Positions 55,792-63,964 of a stretch of DNA of 64,000 nt are shown here, one piece after another. Below the pieces are notes generated by a model. The model saw nothing but the letters and a program-made list of their open reading frames with translations. It was not told the DNA's origin and did not search any database. The position numbers and the translations under genes are program-made. This DNA is from Tessaracoccus sp. MC1679 (lineage in GTDB: Bacteria > Actinomycetota > Actinomycetes > Propionibacteriales > Propionibacteriaceae): positions 372,001 through 436,000 of the forward strand of contig NZ_JACJGB010000002.1 of NCBI RefSeq assembly GCF_014164775.1, in the 5' to 3' direction. Each line of letters begins with the position of its first letter. The first letter of the stretch is position 1.

Positions 55792-57569
55792 GAGACCGCC
55801 TCCTTGGTGTGGGCGTGGGCCGCGACGAGGGCGTCGCGGTCGAGAACGGGGGTGCGTGCGGGCTGGGCCTCAAGGGAGGCAGCCGGGTGGAGAGCGCGCG
55901 AGGCCTGCGGCCGGGACCGCAGACGGTCCTCGCGCCAGGCGGTCCAGACGAAGAGGCCGAGCACGGCGGTGTTGACCACGGACCAGAACGTCGCGATGTT
56001 CAGGGTGGACATCAGAAGGTCGCGCCAGATGCCCACCGCCGAGGTGATGAGCAGGAAGACGAAGGTGAGCACCTGCGGCATGATGAAGTTGAACGCAGAC
56101 GCACGTCCACCCGTGGTGCCGGTGACCGACCACTTGACGTCGATGCCGTAGAGCGCGTTGCGGAACGCCTTGATGTAGATCGGGAACGACGCCGCCGCAA
56201 GCAACAGCACTTCAGGGCGGAACGTGCCCAGAATGAGCGCCGACAGCAGGATCTGCAGGATGTAGAAGCCCGAGTAGTACAGCGCCCACTCCAGCGGACC
56301 GACCGCGACAGCGATGGGCCGCAGGTCGAAGAAGATCTCCAAGGCCGGCACGAACAGCAGGACGCCGGTCGCGATGCCGCTGAGGTAGTGCGTGGCGGTG
56401 ACGAAGTACATGAGCCGCTGATCCAGCGTCAGCCTCCGGCGCCGCGAGAACGGGTTGTGGGTCAGCAGGATCTCGAAGCCACCGGTGGCCCAGCGCAGCT
56501 GCTGCTTGCTGTAGGCCTCGATGGTCTCGGGCGCCTCACCGATGGCCAGCGTCTGCGGCAGGAACAGTGACTTCCAGCCACGCTCGTGCAGCAGCAGCGA
56601 CGTCCAGACGTCCTCGGACTTCGAGCCGGTGTACATGCCGCCGATCTCCTTGACGGCTTTGCGACGGAAGAGCACGTTGGTGCCCACGCAGAAGGCGGCG
56701 TTGAACTCGTTGCGGCCCGGCTGGATGTAGCGGTAGAACATGGACTGCATGTACGCCGCGCCACGCGCGATGGTGGTGTGGAGGTTGCCGTAGACCTGTG
56801 GGGTCTGCACGAAGGCGACGGTGTCGTCTGCCATGCCGGGCATGGTCTCCTCGAGCATCTCGGGCTTGGCCACGAAGTCCGCGTCGAGGATGAGGAAGTA
56901 CTCGCCGTGCGTGATCGACAGCGCGTGGTTGACGTTGCCGGCCTTGGCGCCGGAGCTGCCGAGGCGGCGGATGTAGGCGGCGCCGAGCTCAGCGGCGAGG
57001 TCGCGGACCTCGTCGGAGTCGCCGTCGTCGAGCACGTAGGTCTCGTGCCGGCCGTGCATGGCCAGCGCCGCGGTGACGGTCTGGCGGATCACGTGGAGGT
57101 CCTCGCCGAAGACGGTGATGAACACATCGACGTCCACCTGGCGGCGGTTGATGAACATCGGCCACGCCGTGGGGTCGTCGGCGATGCCGAGTTCCTCGTT
57201 CAGGCGAGGGTTGTAGAGGCGTCGCTGCGCCTCGTGGAAGGCAAAGGGGGGCTGCTTGTTGTAGCCGGCCAGCATCGTCCACATGCTCATCAGGCCGAGG
57301 AAGACCAGGATCAGCTCCGCGCCGATGACGAGCAGCCACGGGAGCAGGTCTCCGCGGTTGTCGATCTGCAGCAGGAAGACGGTGTAGGCGACCACGCCGA
57401 TGGTGGCCAGGATGGTCAGGGCGAGGACTGCGGGAGAATGCCGGTTGCGGCTCGCCTCGCGTCGCAGTTCGACCGGACCGGACTCGGAGAGCTCGCTGGC
57501 GATGTTCAGGTCGGAGAGATTGGTCGGCGCTTGGCGCCGGGCACGGGGGTGGTTTCGTCTTGTCGGCAC
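55788..57569 (-). CDS. Processive family 2 glycosyltransferase (cellulose/curdlan synthase type)
   Basis: A 593-residue inner-membrane beta-glycan synthase. Two helices (~47-68 and 78-100) precede the catalytic domain with DDG (181-183), DAD (229-231), a TED-equivalent SED (318-320) and QQLRW (356-360), the full D,D,D,QxxRW set of processive synthases. Further helices follow from ~395 to 555. There is no C-terminal PilZ domain, unlike BcsA. The GTG at 57569 has GGAGG 4 nt upstream and is preferred over an ATG 29 codons earlier. Product inferred as a beta-1,3-glucan from the operon's GH81 enzyme. Confidence 0.85.
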   Translation of the reverse strand: MPTRRNHPRARRQAPTNLSDLNIASELSESGPVELRREASRNRHSPAVLALTILATIGVVAYTVFLLQIDNRGDLLPWLLVIGAELILVFLGLMSMWTMLAGYNKQPPFAFHEAQRRLYNPRLNEELGIADDPTAWPMFINRRQVDVDVFITVFGEDLHVIRQTVTAALAMHGRHETYVLDDGDSDEVRDLAAELGAAYIRRLGSSGAKAGNVNHALSITHGEYFLILDADFVAKPEMLEETMPGMADDTVAFVQTPQVYGNLHTTIARGAAYMQSMFYRYIQPGRNEFNAAFCVGTNVLFRRKAVKEIGGMYTGSKSEDVWTSLLLHERGWKSLFLPQTLAIGEAPETIEAYSKQQLRWATGGFEILLTHNPFSRRRRLTLDQRLMYFVTATHYLSGIATGVLLFVPALEIFFDLRPIAVAVGPLEWALYYSGFYILQILLSALILGTFRPEVLLLAAASFPIYIKAFRNALYGIDVKWSVTGTTGGRASAFNFIMPQVLTFVFLLITSAVGIWRDLLMSTLNIATFWSVVNTAVLGLFVWTAWREDRLRSRPQASRALHPAASLEAQPARTPVLDRDALVAAHAHTKEAVS

Positions 57570-57948
57570 GAGGCCTCCGAACGTCAGGGACGCCGAGGTG
57601 CCGGGTACGACCGTGAGGCCTCCCGATCGGCGGCCATTGGCGGGGTACGTATCCAAAGGTGCGTCATGAAAAGTGAAATGTCAATCTCACGACATCGAGA
57701 CACTTGGACCATCTGGGCTCTGCTTTCCCATCAAACAGCTCTGACGAGGCGCTCCGTGTCGACCCCTACAGGTAGCGTCACGGGGATTTCCCAGTGGAGA
57801 GCTCGCGACCCAGTGGGGTTGTCCCGGCACACCACTTGAGAACCTTGACGGATCCGTCGAGGGCGGAATCATGCCCGCTGTGCGGGTGTTTCCGCTCAGC
57901 CCTGATCGGGGAGGGTGCCGCTGGGGCACGATTCCGCGGTCACGCCGA
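57570..57948 (-). promoter_or_regulatory. Long upstream region of the glucan-synthase operon
   Basis: 379 bp without a supported gene. On the minus strand a TTGACA hexamer lies at 57679-57684 without a clear -10. Further out are two direct copies of CCACTGGG (57790 and 57809, 19 bp apart) and the near-palindrome GGGAAATCCCC (57782-57792). These may be regulator sites; no known riboswitch was recognised. Confidence 0.4.
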
Positions 57949-59040
57949 CTACTTTCGAGAGCCCCCGGCCCTCCAGGCCTCGAGCGAGGGATCCCAGGCC
58001 CACTCCACCGCGACACCGGTCTCCCGCGGCCGCGACGTCAACCAGAACGCGGCGTCGGGGTCCCACCCGGCCAGCACCGAGGCCACGCCGTCGCTCACCT
58101 CCACCGCGACACCCGCAGTCCGCAGCCATCCCGCGACACTCACATGCACGACGTCGGCCTCCACCGCGACTCCGGCCCAGTCCGGCACCACCCACTCCAC
58201 GTCGCCCCGGCCTGTGGTGCGGAACCAGTCGTGGCGCCGCGACGCCGTCACCGGGAATGGGTGCCGACGGCACAGCGCGGCCCAGTCCTCGGGGCCGCAG
58301 ATCTCCAGCACCCGCATCCCGGCCGGCGCCTCCACCGTCGAGGTGCGCACATCCGTCCCGGAGGCGTCCTCCACCAGCCACATGCCCACCGGCCCCCTCC
58401 CTGGGAGCGAGCGCGCGGTGCGAGGCAGCCCGTGCGGCGGGATGGACCACCACTCGCCCGAGTAGTTCGCCGTCGGGTCCGATGGCCGCTCCCTGGACGC
58501 CCGCGACTCCTGCTCGGCGGCGGCCCTGCGCCACTGCCGCAGTACGTCACCCGGCGACGTCGGACCGTGCCGCGGCCGGCCGAGCATGGTCGTGAGACTC
58601 TGGCCGGCAGCGTCGAAGGGCTCGCTCCACCATGCGCTGTCGGGCGATTCGACGACGGCGCGGGCCAGCGGCTCCAGGCTCCGCCGGACTGCGGGTGTCG
58701 CGGCGAGGACGTCCTCGCCGTCGGGCTCCTGCCAGTAGCGGGCACTGTCGATGGCGGCGCGGAGCGCCTCCCACAACTGCCCGCCCGCCAACTCCGGCAG
58801 GTCCGACCGCCCGATCGCCGACGCGACATCGTCCGCATTCACCCTCGGGTGGACGAGTTCGCCGCCGATCGCGAACATCACCCGGGAGGTGCCCGCACCC
58901 GGATCCAGGTCGTGGGCGGCATGGAGGATCGCTTCGGCCACCCCCTGCCCGAGGAGCCGGCTCGCCAACTCCAGGCACAGCCGCCTTCCCCGCGGCCCCG
59001 ACAACAGGTCCGCCGCCGTCAACCCTGACGCCTTCGACAT
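57949..59040 (-). CDS. Hypothetical protein, 363 residues, no recognised family
   Basis: A soluble protein with no membrane segment and no known motif. The N-terminal half is helical (LTAADLLSGPRGRRLCLELASRLLG; a W-rich middle, DSAWWSEPF). The C-terminal half alternates short strands (GVAVEADVVHVSVAGWLRTAGVAVEV) and ends PSLEAWRAGGSRK. It is complete: a TAGCCT box lies 6 nt before the ATG. Its coding bias matches its neighbours. It is transcribed toward the glucan-synthase operon but 379 bp from it, so joint function is not established. Confidence 0.7.
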   Translation of the reverse strand: MSKASGLTAADLLSGPRGRRLCLELASRLLGQGVAEAILHAAHDLDPGAGTSRVMFAIGGELVHPRVNADDVASAIGRSDLPELAGGQLWEALRAAIDSARYWQEPDGEDVLAATPAVRRSLEPLARAVVESPDSAWWSEPFDAAGQSLTTMLGRPRHGPTSPGDVLRQWRRAAAEQESRASRERPSDPTANYSGEWWSIPPHGLPRTARSLPGRGPVGMWLVEDASGTDVRTSTVEAPAGMRVLEICGPEDWAALCRRHPFPVTASRRHDWFRTTGRGDVEWVVPDWAGVAVEADVVHVSVAGWLRTAGVAVEVSDGVASVLAGWDPDAAFWLTSRPRETGVAVEWAWDPSLEAWRAGGSRK

Positions 59041-59046
59041 GCGACG

Positions 59047-59052
59047 AGGCTA
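59047..59052 (-). promoter_or_regulatory. -10 element TAGCCT (minus strand)
   Basis: On the minus strand TAGCCT is 6 nt before the ATG at 59040. Confidence 0.5.
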
Positions 59053-59114
59053 CCTCCGGCAGGAGTCTTCAGGCTGAGCCAGTTGTCGCCCCCGCCACCG
59101 TCGGGTCCTCTCCC

Positions 59115-59186
59115 CTGCAACTTGCTATCCAGAGCGCGGTTTGTGTGCATATACGCAGAAGCCGCGCTCTGGATAGCAGGTTGCAG
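59115..59186. repeat. 72-nt palindromic element, copy 2
   Basis: Arms 59115-59139 and 59162-59186 pair over 25 bp (one G-T wobble), around a 22-nt loop with an inner TGTGT/ACGCA stem. It has the same length and orientation as the copy at 17204-17275 and aligns to it without gaps. It lies between divergent genes, so it is not simply a terminator. Confidence 0.9.
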
Positions 59187-59239
59187 ACACTCCCGCTCGC
59201 CGAGGCGCCCTCCCGGCGATCTCGCTCGCCTTGCCGCGG

Positions 59240-59245
59240 CAGAAT
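59240..59245 (+). promoter_or_regulatory. -10-like CAGAAT before the HIT gene
   Basis: CAGAAT is 6 nt before the ATG at 59252. Confidence 0.4.
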
Positions 59246-59251
59246 GGCGCC

Positions 59252-59701
59252 ATGGAGAAGCATCTCGACGCCGAGGACCTGGTGTGCGGGATTGTCGCGG
59301 GCGATGTGACCGCCGAGGTGGTCTACCGCGACCGTCACGTCATCGCGTTCCTCGACCACCGGCCGGTGTTCAAGGGCCACGTCCTCGTCTGCCCCGTCCA
59401 GCACGTCGACACCTTCACCGACCTGCCGCCCGAGCTCCTCGCGCCCCTGTTCGCCGTCGTCCAGCGGGCAGCTGCCGCCGTTACGGCCGCGTACGGCGCC
59501 CAGGGATCCTTCACCGCCATCAACACTGTGGTCAGCCAGTCCGTCCCCCACCTGCACGTGCACGTGGTGCCGCGGACGAAGGGCGACGGCCTCCGCGGGT
59601 TCTTCTGGCCCCGGACCCGGTACGCCGACGGCGAGCAGGCGGCCTACGCCGCCCGGCTGCGCGAGGCCCTCGCAGCTCCCCAGGACGCGTCGGACGGGTA
59701 A
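59252..59701 (+). CDS. HIT family nucleotide hydrolase
   Basis: A 149-residue histidine-triad protein that hydrolyses AMP-linked or dinucleoside polyphosphate substrates. The triad is HLHVHVVPR near residue 107. The N-terminal half has VVYRDRHVIAFLDHRPVFKGHVLVCP. The open frame extends 7 codons upstream, but the CAGAAT box favours the ATG at 59252. The stop TAA is part of the -10 box (TAACCT) of the next gene. Confidence 0.9.
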   Translation: MEKHLDAEDLVCGIVAGDVTAEVVYRDRHVIAFLDHRPVFKGHVLVCPVQHVDTFTDLPPELLAPLFAVVQRAAAAVTAAYGAQGSFTAINTVVSQSVPHLHVHVVPRTKGDGLRGFFWPRTRYADGEQAAYAARLREALAAPQDASDG

Positions 59702-59704
59702 CCT
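59699..59704 (+). promoter_or_regulatory. -10 element TAACCT overlapping the HIT stop codon
   Basis: TAACCT is 7 nt before the GTG at 59712, supporting a separate leaderless transcript for the exonuclease gene. Confidence 0.5.
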
Positions 59705-59711
59705 CGCGGGC

Positions 59712-60572
59712 GTGAGGATCGCCACCTGGAACGTCAACTCCGCCAAGCAACGGCTGCCCCGACTGCTGCCCTGGCTGGAGGAACGCAAGCCCGACGTCGT
59801 CTGCCTGCAGGAGACCAAGCTCACCGACGCCGCCTTCGACGCGCTCCTCGCGGGCCCCCTCGCGGAGCTGGGTTACGAGGCCGCGCATCACGGGCTGGGC
59901 GGATTCAACGGCGTGGCCCTGCTGTCCCGGGTGGGCCTTGACGACGTCGAGCGTAACTTCCCCGGCCAGCCGGAGTACGCGGGCGTCACGGAGGCCCGGG
60001 CCATCAGCGCCTCCTGCGGCGGGGTGCGCATCCACAGCCTGTACGTGCCCAACGGCCGCGAGGTGGCCTCAGACCACTACGCCTACAAGCTCGACTGGTT
60101 CGACGCGCTGGCGGCGGCCGTCGCAGCGGGTCCGGCCGAGGTGGCGCTGTGCGGGGACATGAACGTAGCGCCCGCCGACGCCGACGTGTTCGATCCCGCC
60201 GCCTACGTCGGCCACACCCACGTCACGGCGCCCGAGCGCGAGCGGATCGCGGCCTTCGGGCTGGTCGACGTCGTGCGCGCCCGCTGGCCCGAGCGCGAGC
60301 GCCTGTTCTCCTACTGGGACTACCGCGCAGGCATGTTCCACCAGGACCTGGGCATGCGGATCGACCTGGTGTTGGCCTCCCAGCCGGTGGCGGACCGGGT
60401 CAAGGCGGCCTGGGTGGACCGGGCAGCAAGGAAGGGCAAGCTGCCGAGCGACCACGCGCCGGTCATCGTCGACCTCGACGAGGCCCCCGACGGCGACATC
60501 GGCCCCGTCGTGCCCCCGCCGTCGAACCCGAAGCGGGGTGGCCGGACGAGGCTGCCTCAATCGAAGGACTGA
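59712..60572 (+). CDS. xthA: Exodeoxyribonuclease III (AP endonuclease)
   Basis: A 286-residue Mg-dependent nuclease of base-excision repair that cuts 5' to abasic sites. Motifs: RIATWNVNSAKQRL, VVCLQETKL (metal Glu), LYVPNGRE (catalytic Tyr region), LCGDMNVAPADADV, and SDHAPVIVDL with the catalytic Asp-His. A ~30-residue basic tail follows. It starts with GTG. Its stop converges with the TetR gene. Confidence 0.93.
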   Translation: MRIATWNVNSAKQRLPRLLPWLEERKPDVVCLQETKLTDAAFDALLAGPLAELGYEAAHHGLGGFNGVALLSRVGLDDVERNFPGQPEYAGVTEARAISASCGGVRIHSLYVPNGREVASDHYAYKLDWFDALAAAVAAGPAEVALCGDMNVAPADADVFDPAAYVGHTHVTAPERERIAAFGLVDVVRARWPERERLFSYWDYRAGMFHQDLGMRIDLVLASQPVADRVKAAWVDRAARKGKLPSDHAPVIVDLDEAPDGDIGPVVPPPSNPKRGGRTRLPQSKD

Positions 60573-60597
60573 CGCGACGACGGCGCCGGTTCGGGGC

Positions 60598-61200
60598 TCA
60601 TCCCTCCGAGGCTGCGGGCCGGCCGAGGCCGGTCCCGAGCCGCGCGATCCCCCGGTGCACGGCTCCCCGGAGGTTGCCGGCCCCCGACCGGTCGCCCGAG
60701 CCGATCAGGCTGGCGCTGACAATCCCGAACAGGGCGCCGACGGCCAACCGGACCGTCTCCACGTCGTCGTCGCCCGCCCCGGGCAGCACGTCGAGGACCC
60801 TGTCCCCCACCGCCACCCAGAGCTGCCACTGAGCCTCCCGGACGAAGGGCACCAGCTGGGGATGCCCGACAGCGAGCGCCGCGACCTCGGTCAGCGACCC
60901 GAAGGCACCCACCCGGATCTGGTGGTCGACGAGGTCGCTGACCAGCGTGAGCGGATCGACTGCGGCGGGCGGCTGCCACTCGCGCAGCGCCGCCTCCACC
61001 CGGTGCACGACCACCGCCGCGACCGCCGCCTCCTTGCACGAGTAGTAGTTGGAGAACGTCCGCCGCGACACCTCCGCCTCGGCCACCACGTCGTCCACCG
61101 TCACCTCGCCGAACCCGCGCTCGCGCACCTGGTCGAAGGCGGTGGCGGCGAGCCGCTGCGCCACGGCGGTGCGCTTCGCGTCGCGTAGTCCGGGTGCCAT
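60598..61200 (-). CDS. TetR family transcriptional regulator
   Basis: A 200-residue repressor. The N-terminal HTH is DQVRERGFGEVTVDDVVAEAEVSRRTFSNYYSCKEAAVAA. The helical ligand domain follows with no recognised ligand. It lies 4 bp downstream of the MMPL exporter gene on the same strand, so it is probably co-transcribed and represses the shared promoter at 63918-63964. Confidence 0.9.
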   Translation of the reverse strand: MAPGLRDAKRTAVAQRLAATAFDQVRERGFGEVTVDDVVAEAEVSRRTFSNYYSCKEAAVAAVVVHRVEAALREWQPPAAVDPLTLVSDLVDHQIRVGAFGSLTEVAALAVGHPQLVPFVREAQWQLWVAVGDRVLDVLPGAGDDDVETVRLAVGALFGIVSASLIGSGDRSGAGNLRGAVHRGIARLGTGLGRPAASEG

Positions 61201-61204
61201 GGGT

Positions 61205-63883
61205 TCAGTGTCCCACCCCGGCCCCGACGGGCGCCTCCTCGCGTGGGGCGTCCTCTACCACCGCGTCGGCCACCTCGAGACGCGTGCCCTCGACGTCGAC
61301 CTCGGGAAGGATCCGGTCCAGCCACCCCGGCAGCCACCAGGCGTGGTCCCCGGCCAGGTGTAGCACCGCCGGGATGAGCGCCATGCGGATGACGAAGGCG
61401 TCGATGAGGATGCCGACGGCGAGCGCGAAGCCGAACTGCCGGATCATGGAATCCTCGCTGAGGACGAAGCCACCGAAGACGGAGACCATGATGATGGCCG
61501 CCGCGACGACGACCCGGCTCGCGTGATGGAAGCCGTCCACCACGGCCAGCCGCGCGGTCTGGCCGTGCACGTAGGCCTCGCGGATCGACGTGCCGAGGAA
61601 CACCTGGTAGTCCATCGCCAGGCCGTAGAGGATGCCGGTGGCCATGATCGGCAGGAAGCTCAGTACCGGACCGGCCCGATCCACCCCCACGAGCCAGGTG
61701 AAGCTGGGATTGCCGAAGGCCGTCACGACGAGCCCCATGGTGGCGCCGATGGACAGGAGGAAGCCGGCGGTGGCGGCCAGCGGCACCACCACGGACCGGA
61801 ACACCACGAGCAGCACGATCAGCGACAAAGCGGCCACCAGGGAGAGGTAGACGGGAATGGCCTCTGCCAGCGACTCGGACAGGTCGATGTTGATGGCGGT
61901 GAGACCCGTGACGCCGACCCGCTCAACCCCGTCGAGTTCGGCGGCGCGCACCGCCGTGACCAGGGTGGCCGTGCTTTCATCGGTGGGTCCGGCGTCCGGG
62001 ACGACCGTGTAGAGCACGAGCGAGCGGTCCTCGGAGGTCCCCATCAGCTGGACGTTGGCCGCCGTCTCGTGCGTGGCAAGTTCGGACTGCCAGGCCTCCA
62101 GGCGGTCCTGATCCACAGCGGCCGCATCCGAGGGCGTCAGCGCGACGATGAGCGGCGCGTTCGCCCCCTCCCCAAGGGCGTGGGTCACGGAGTCGTAGGC
62201 GACCCGCTGATCCGAGCCGGGCGCGGCCACCGCCCCCGACGGCATGCCGAGCTGCATCTGCGCGGCCGGCAGCGACAGGGCGCCCAGGCCCAGGACGATG
62301 AGCACGATCGTGAGGATCGGGCGCGCGGTGACGGCCTCGACCCAGCGCTTGGCCATCCGGCCGAACCGGGAGTGCTCGTGGCCGCGGTGGGCGCGCACCG
62401 GCTGGGTGCGTGCCCGACGCCCGCGACCGAGCAGCCCCAGCAGGGCCGGGAGCGCGGTGAGCGACAGGGCGATGGCCAGGATGACGGTGACGGCTGCCGT
62501 GACCGCCATCGTGGAGACGAACCCCATGCCGAGCGTCAGCAGCCCGAGGAGCGCGATGACGACAGTGAGCCCGGCGAACAGGACGGCGCCGCCGGCGGTG
62601 GCGACAGCGCGGGCGGTGGCCTCGACCGCGTCGAGCCCGAGCCTGGCCCGCAGGGAGCTGTGCTTGTGGATGATGAAGAGGGCGTAGTCGATCCCCACGG
62701 CCAGGCCCAGCATCAGCCCGAGCGCCGGCGTGGAGGTGGTCATCTCGAAGTTCGCGGACAGCGCGTAGGCGCCGCCCACCCCGATGAACACGCCGACGAG
62801 GGCGAGCAGGATGGGCAGGCCGGCCAGCGTGAGCGAGCCGAGGGTCAGCAGCAGCACGACGGCGGCGATGGCGAGGCCGATGGCCTCACTCCCGCCGATG
62901 GGTGGCTCCATCGGCTGAAGGGCGCTGCTCGCGGCCACCGCGAGGCCCTCCCCTGCGACCTCTCCGTCGACGGCGGAGAGCAGGTCGTCGAGGCTGCCGT
63001 CGGGGAGATCGGAGATCTGCTCGGTGAGCTGGATGGAGGCGATGGCGACGGTGCCGTCGTCCGAGACGACGACCGTCCGACGCTCCCCGTCGGAGGCCAC
63101 CAGTGAGGTTCCGCTCGGCGACGTGCCGTCCAGGAGTCCGTCCAGGCGGCCAAAGGCCTCATCGGTGGCGGCCATGGCCGCGTCATCGACGGCCGCGGCA
63201 GGGTCGGTCATGCCCGGCTCGGGAGCCGGGAACCCGTCGACGGGGACGCCCATGGCCTGCAGCTCGGCCCGCAGCTGCCCGACCTCGGCGAAGAACGCGC
63301 CGGACTCGGCGATGAGCTGCTGGTCAGGGGCGGCGACGAGGGCGCGGGCGGTCGTCATGACCTCGTTCAGCCGCGCGCCGAGCGCCGCCATTGATTCCTG
63401 TTGCGCCGGCGACGCGGCGGGTGCCCCGCTGGGGACTGCCCCTTCGAGGGCGGTGATCAACGACTCGAGCTGGGCACGGACCTCGTCGGCCACCTTGCCC
63501 TCGACGGTCGCGCGGACGGTGGTCTCCACCTCGGCGCGCTGCTCCTCCAGCCGGGCATCCCGGTCAAGGACGATGCCGGTGCCGACGGCCGCGTCGAGCG
63601 ATCGGGAGATCGCGTCGGCGCGGTCAGGGCTGTCCACGCGCCCGCCGTCGTCGGCGGAGAAGACGAGGGTTCCCTGCGTGCCACCCGCCTCGGGGAGCGC
63701 TGCGGTGACCTCGTCCAGCACCAGCTGCGCGGGGGCGTCGTCGAGGGTGAGGCGCGAGGAGATGGACGGGGTCTGCGTGAGGAGCATGCCGACCACGGCG
63801 GCGATGACGAGCAGCCAGGCCGCGAGGAAAGCCAACGGCCGGGTGGCCGCCGTCCTGCCGAGGCGGTAGAGGAAGGCGGACAT
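61205..63883 (-). CDS. MMPL/RND-type membrane exporter
   Basis: An 892-residue exporter. Two six-helix halves are each preceded by a large extracytoplasmic loop (about residues 40-335 and 555-700). Family text: AVGIDYALFIIHKHSSLRARLG in the first half and GLAMDYQVFLGTSIREAYVHG in the second, carrying the Asp-Tyr pairs of the proton relay. MMPL proteins move lipids or drugs using the proton gradient; the cargo is unknown. The start ATG at 63883 (MSAFLYRLG) is preferred over codons upstream, which overlap the operator. Confidence 0.9.
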   Translation of the reverse strand: MSAFLYRLGRTAATRPLAFLAAWLLVIAAVVGMLLTQTPSISSRLTLDDAPAQLVLDEVTAALPEAGGTQGTLVFSADDGGRVDSPDRADAISRSLDAAVGTGIVLDRDARLEEQRAEVETTVRATVEGKVADEVRAQLESLITALEGAVPSGAPAASPAQQESMAALGARLNEVMTTARALVAAPDQQLIAESGAFFAEVGQLRAELQAMGVPVDGFPAPEPGMTDPAAAVDDAAMAATDEAFGRLDGLLDGTSPSGTSLVASDGERRTVVVSDDGTVAIASIQLTEQISDLPDGSLDDLLSAVDGEVAGEGLAVAASSALQPMEPPIGGSEAIGLAIAAVVLLLTLGSLTLAGLPILLALVGVFIGVGGAYALSANFEMTTSTPALGLMLGLAVGIDYALFIIHKHSSLRARLGLDAVEATARAVATAGGAVLFAGLTVVIALLGLLTLGMGFVSTMAVTAAVTVILAIALSLTALPALLGLLGRGRRARTQPVRAHRGHEHSRFGRMAKRWVEAVTARPILTIVLIVLGLGALSLPAAQMQLGMPSGAVAAPGSDQRVAYDSVTHALGEGANAPLIVALTPSDAAAVDQDRLEAWQSELATHETAANVQLMGTSEDRSLVLYTVVPDAGPTDESTATLVTAVRAAELDGVERVGVTGLTAINIDLSESLAEAIPVYLSLVAALSLIVLLVVFRSVVVPLAATAGFLLSIGATMGLVVTAFGNPSFTWLVGVDRAGPVLSFLPIMATGILYGLAMDYQVFLGTSIREAYVHGQTARLAVVDGFHHASRVVVAAAIIMVSVFGGFVLSEDSMIRQFGFALAVGILIDAFVIRMALIPAVLHLAGDHAWWLPGWLDRILPEVDVEGTRLEVADAVVEDAPREEAPVGAGVGH

Positions 63884-63917
63884 GCGGGGCCCTTCGGTCG
63901 ATGACGGAGACGTCCCC

Positions 63918-63964
63918 ACAGTAGGTGCCTTATTGCCCATTAGGCAAATTTGCCCATTGAGCAT
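63918..63964 (-). promoter_or_regulatory. Promoter and tandem TetR-type operator of the MMPL-tetR operon
   Basis: On the minus strand TTGCCT (-35, 63942-63947) and TACTGT (-10, 63918-63923) are 18 bp apart. Two similar plus-strand copies, TTGCCCATTAGGCA at 63933 and TTGCCCATTGAGCA at 63950, are 17 bp apart and share the central perfect palindrome GGCAAATTTGCC (63943-63954). This is a typical double TetR site covering the -35. Confidence 0.6.

Noticed and set aside
57570-57948. Possible c-di-GMP (GEMM) or c-di-AMP (ydaO) riboswitch before the glucan synthase
   Set aside because: I looked on the minus strand for the conserved GCAAAGC/CCT core and the ydaO signatures and did not find them in a consistent order.
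30587-63964. Similarity between the arm at 30591-30606 and the MMPL operator near 63953
   Set aside because: They share only CATTGAGCA. The rest does not align and the contexts differ, so chance is likely.
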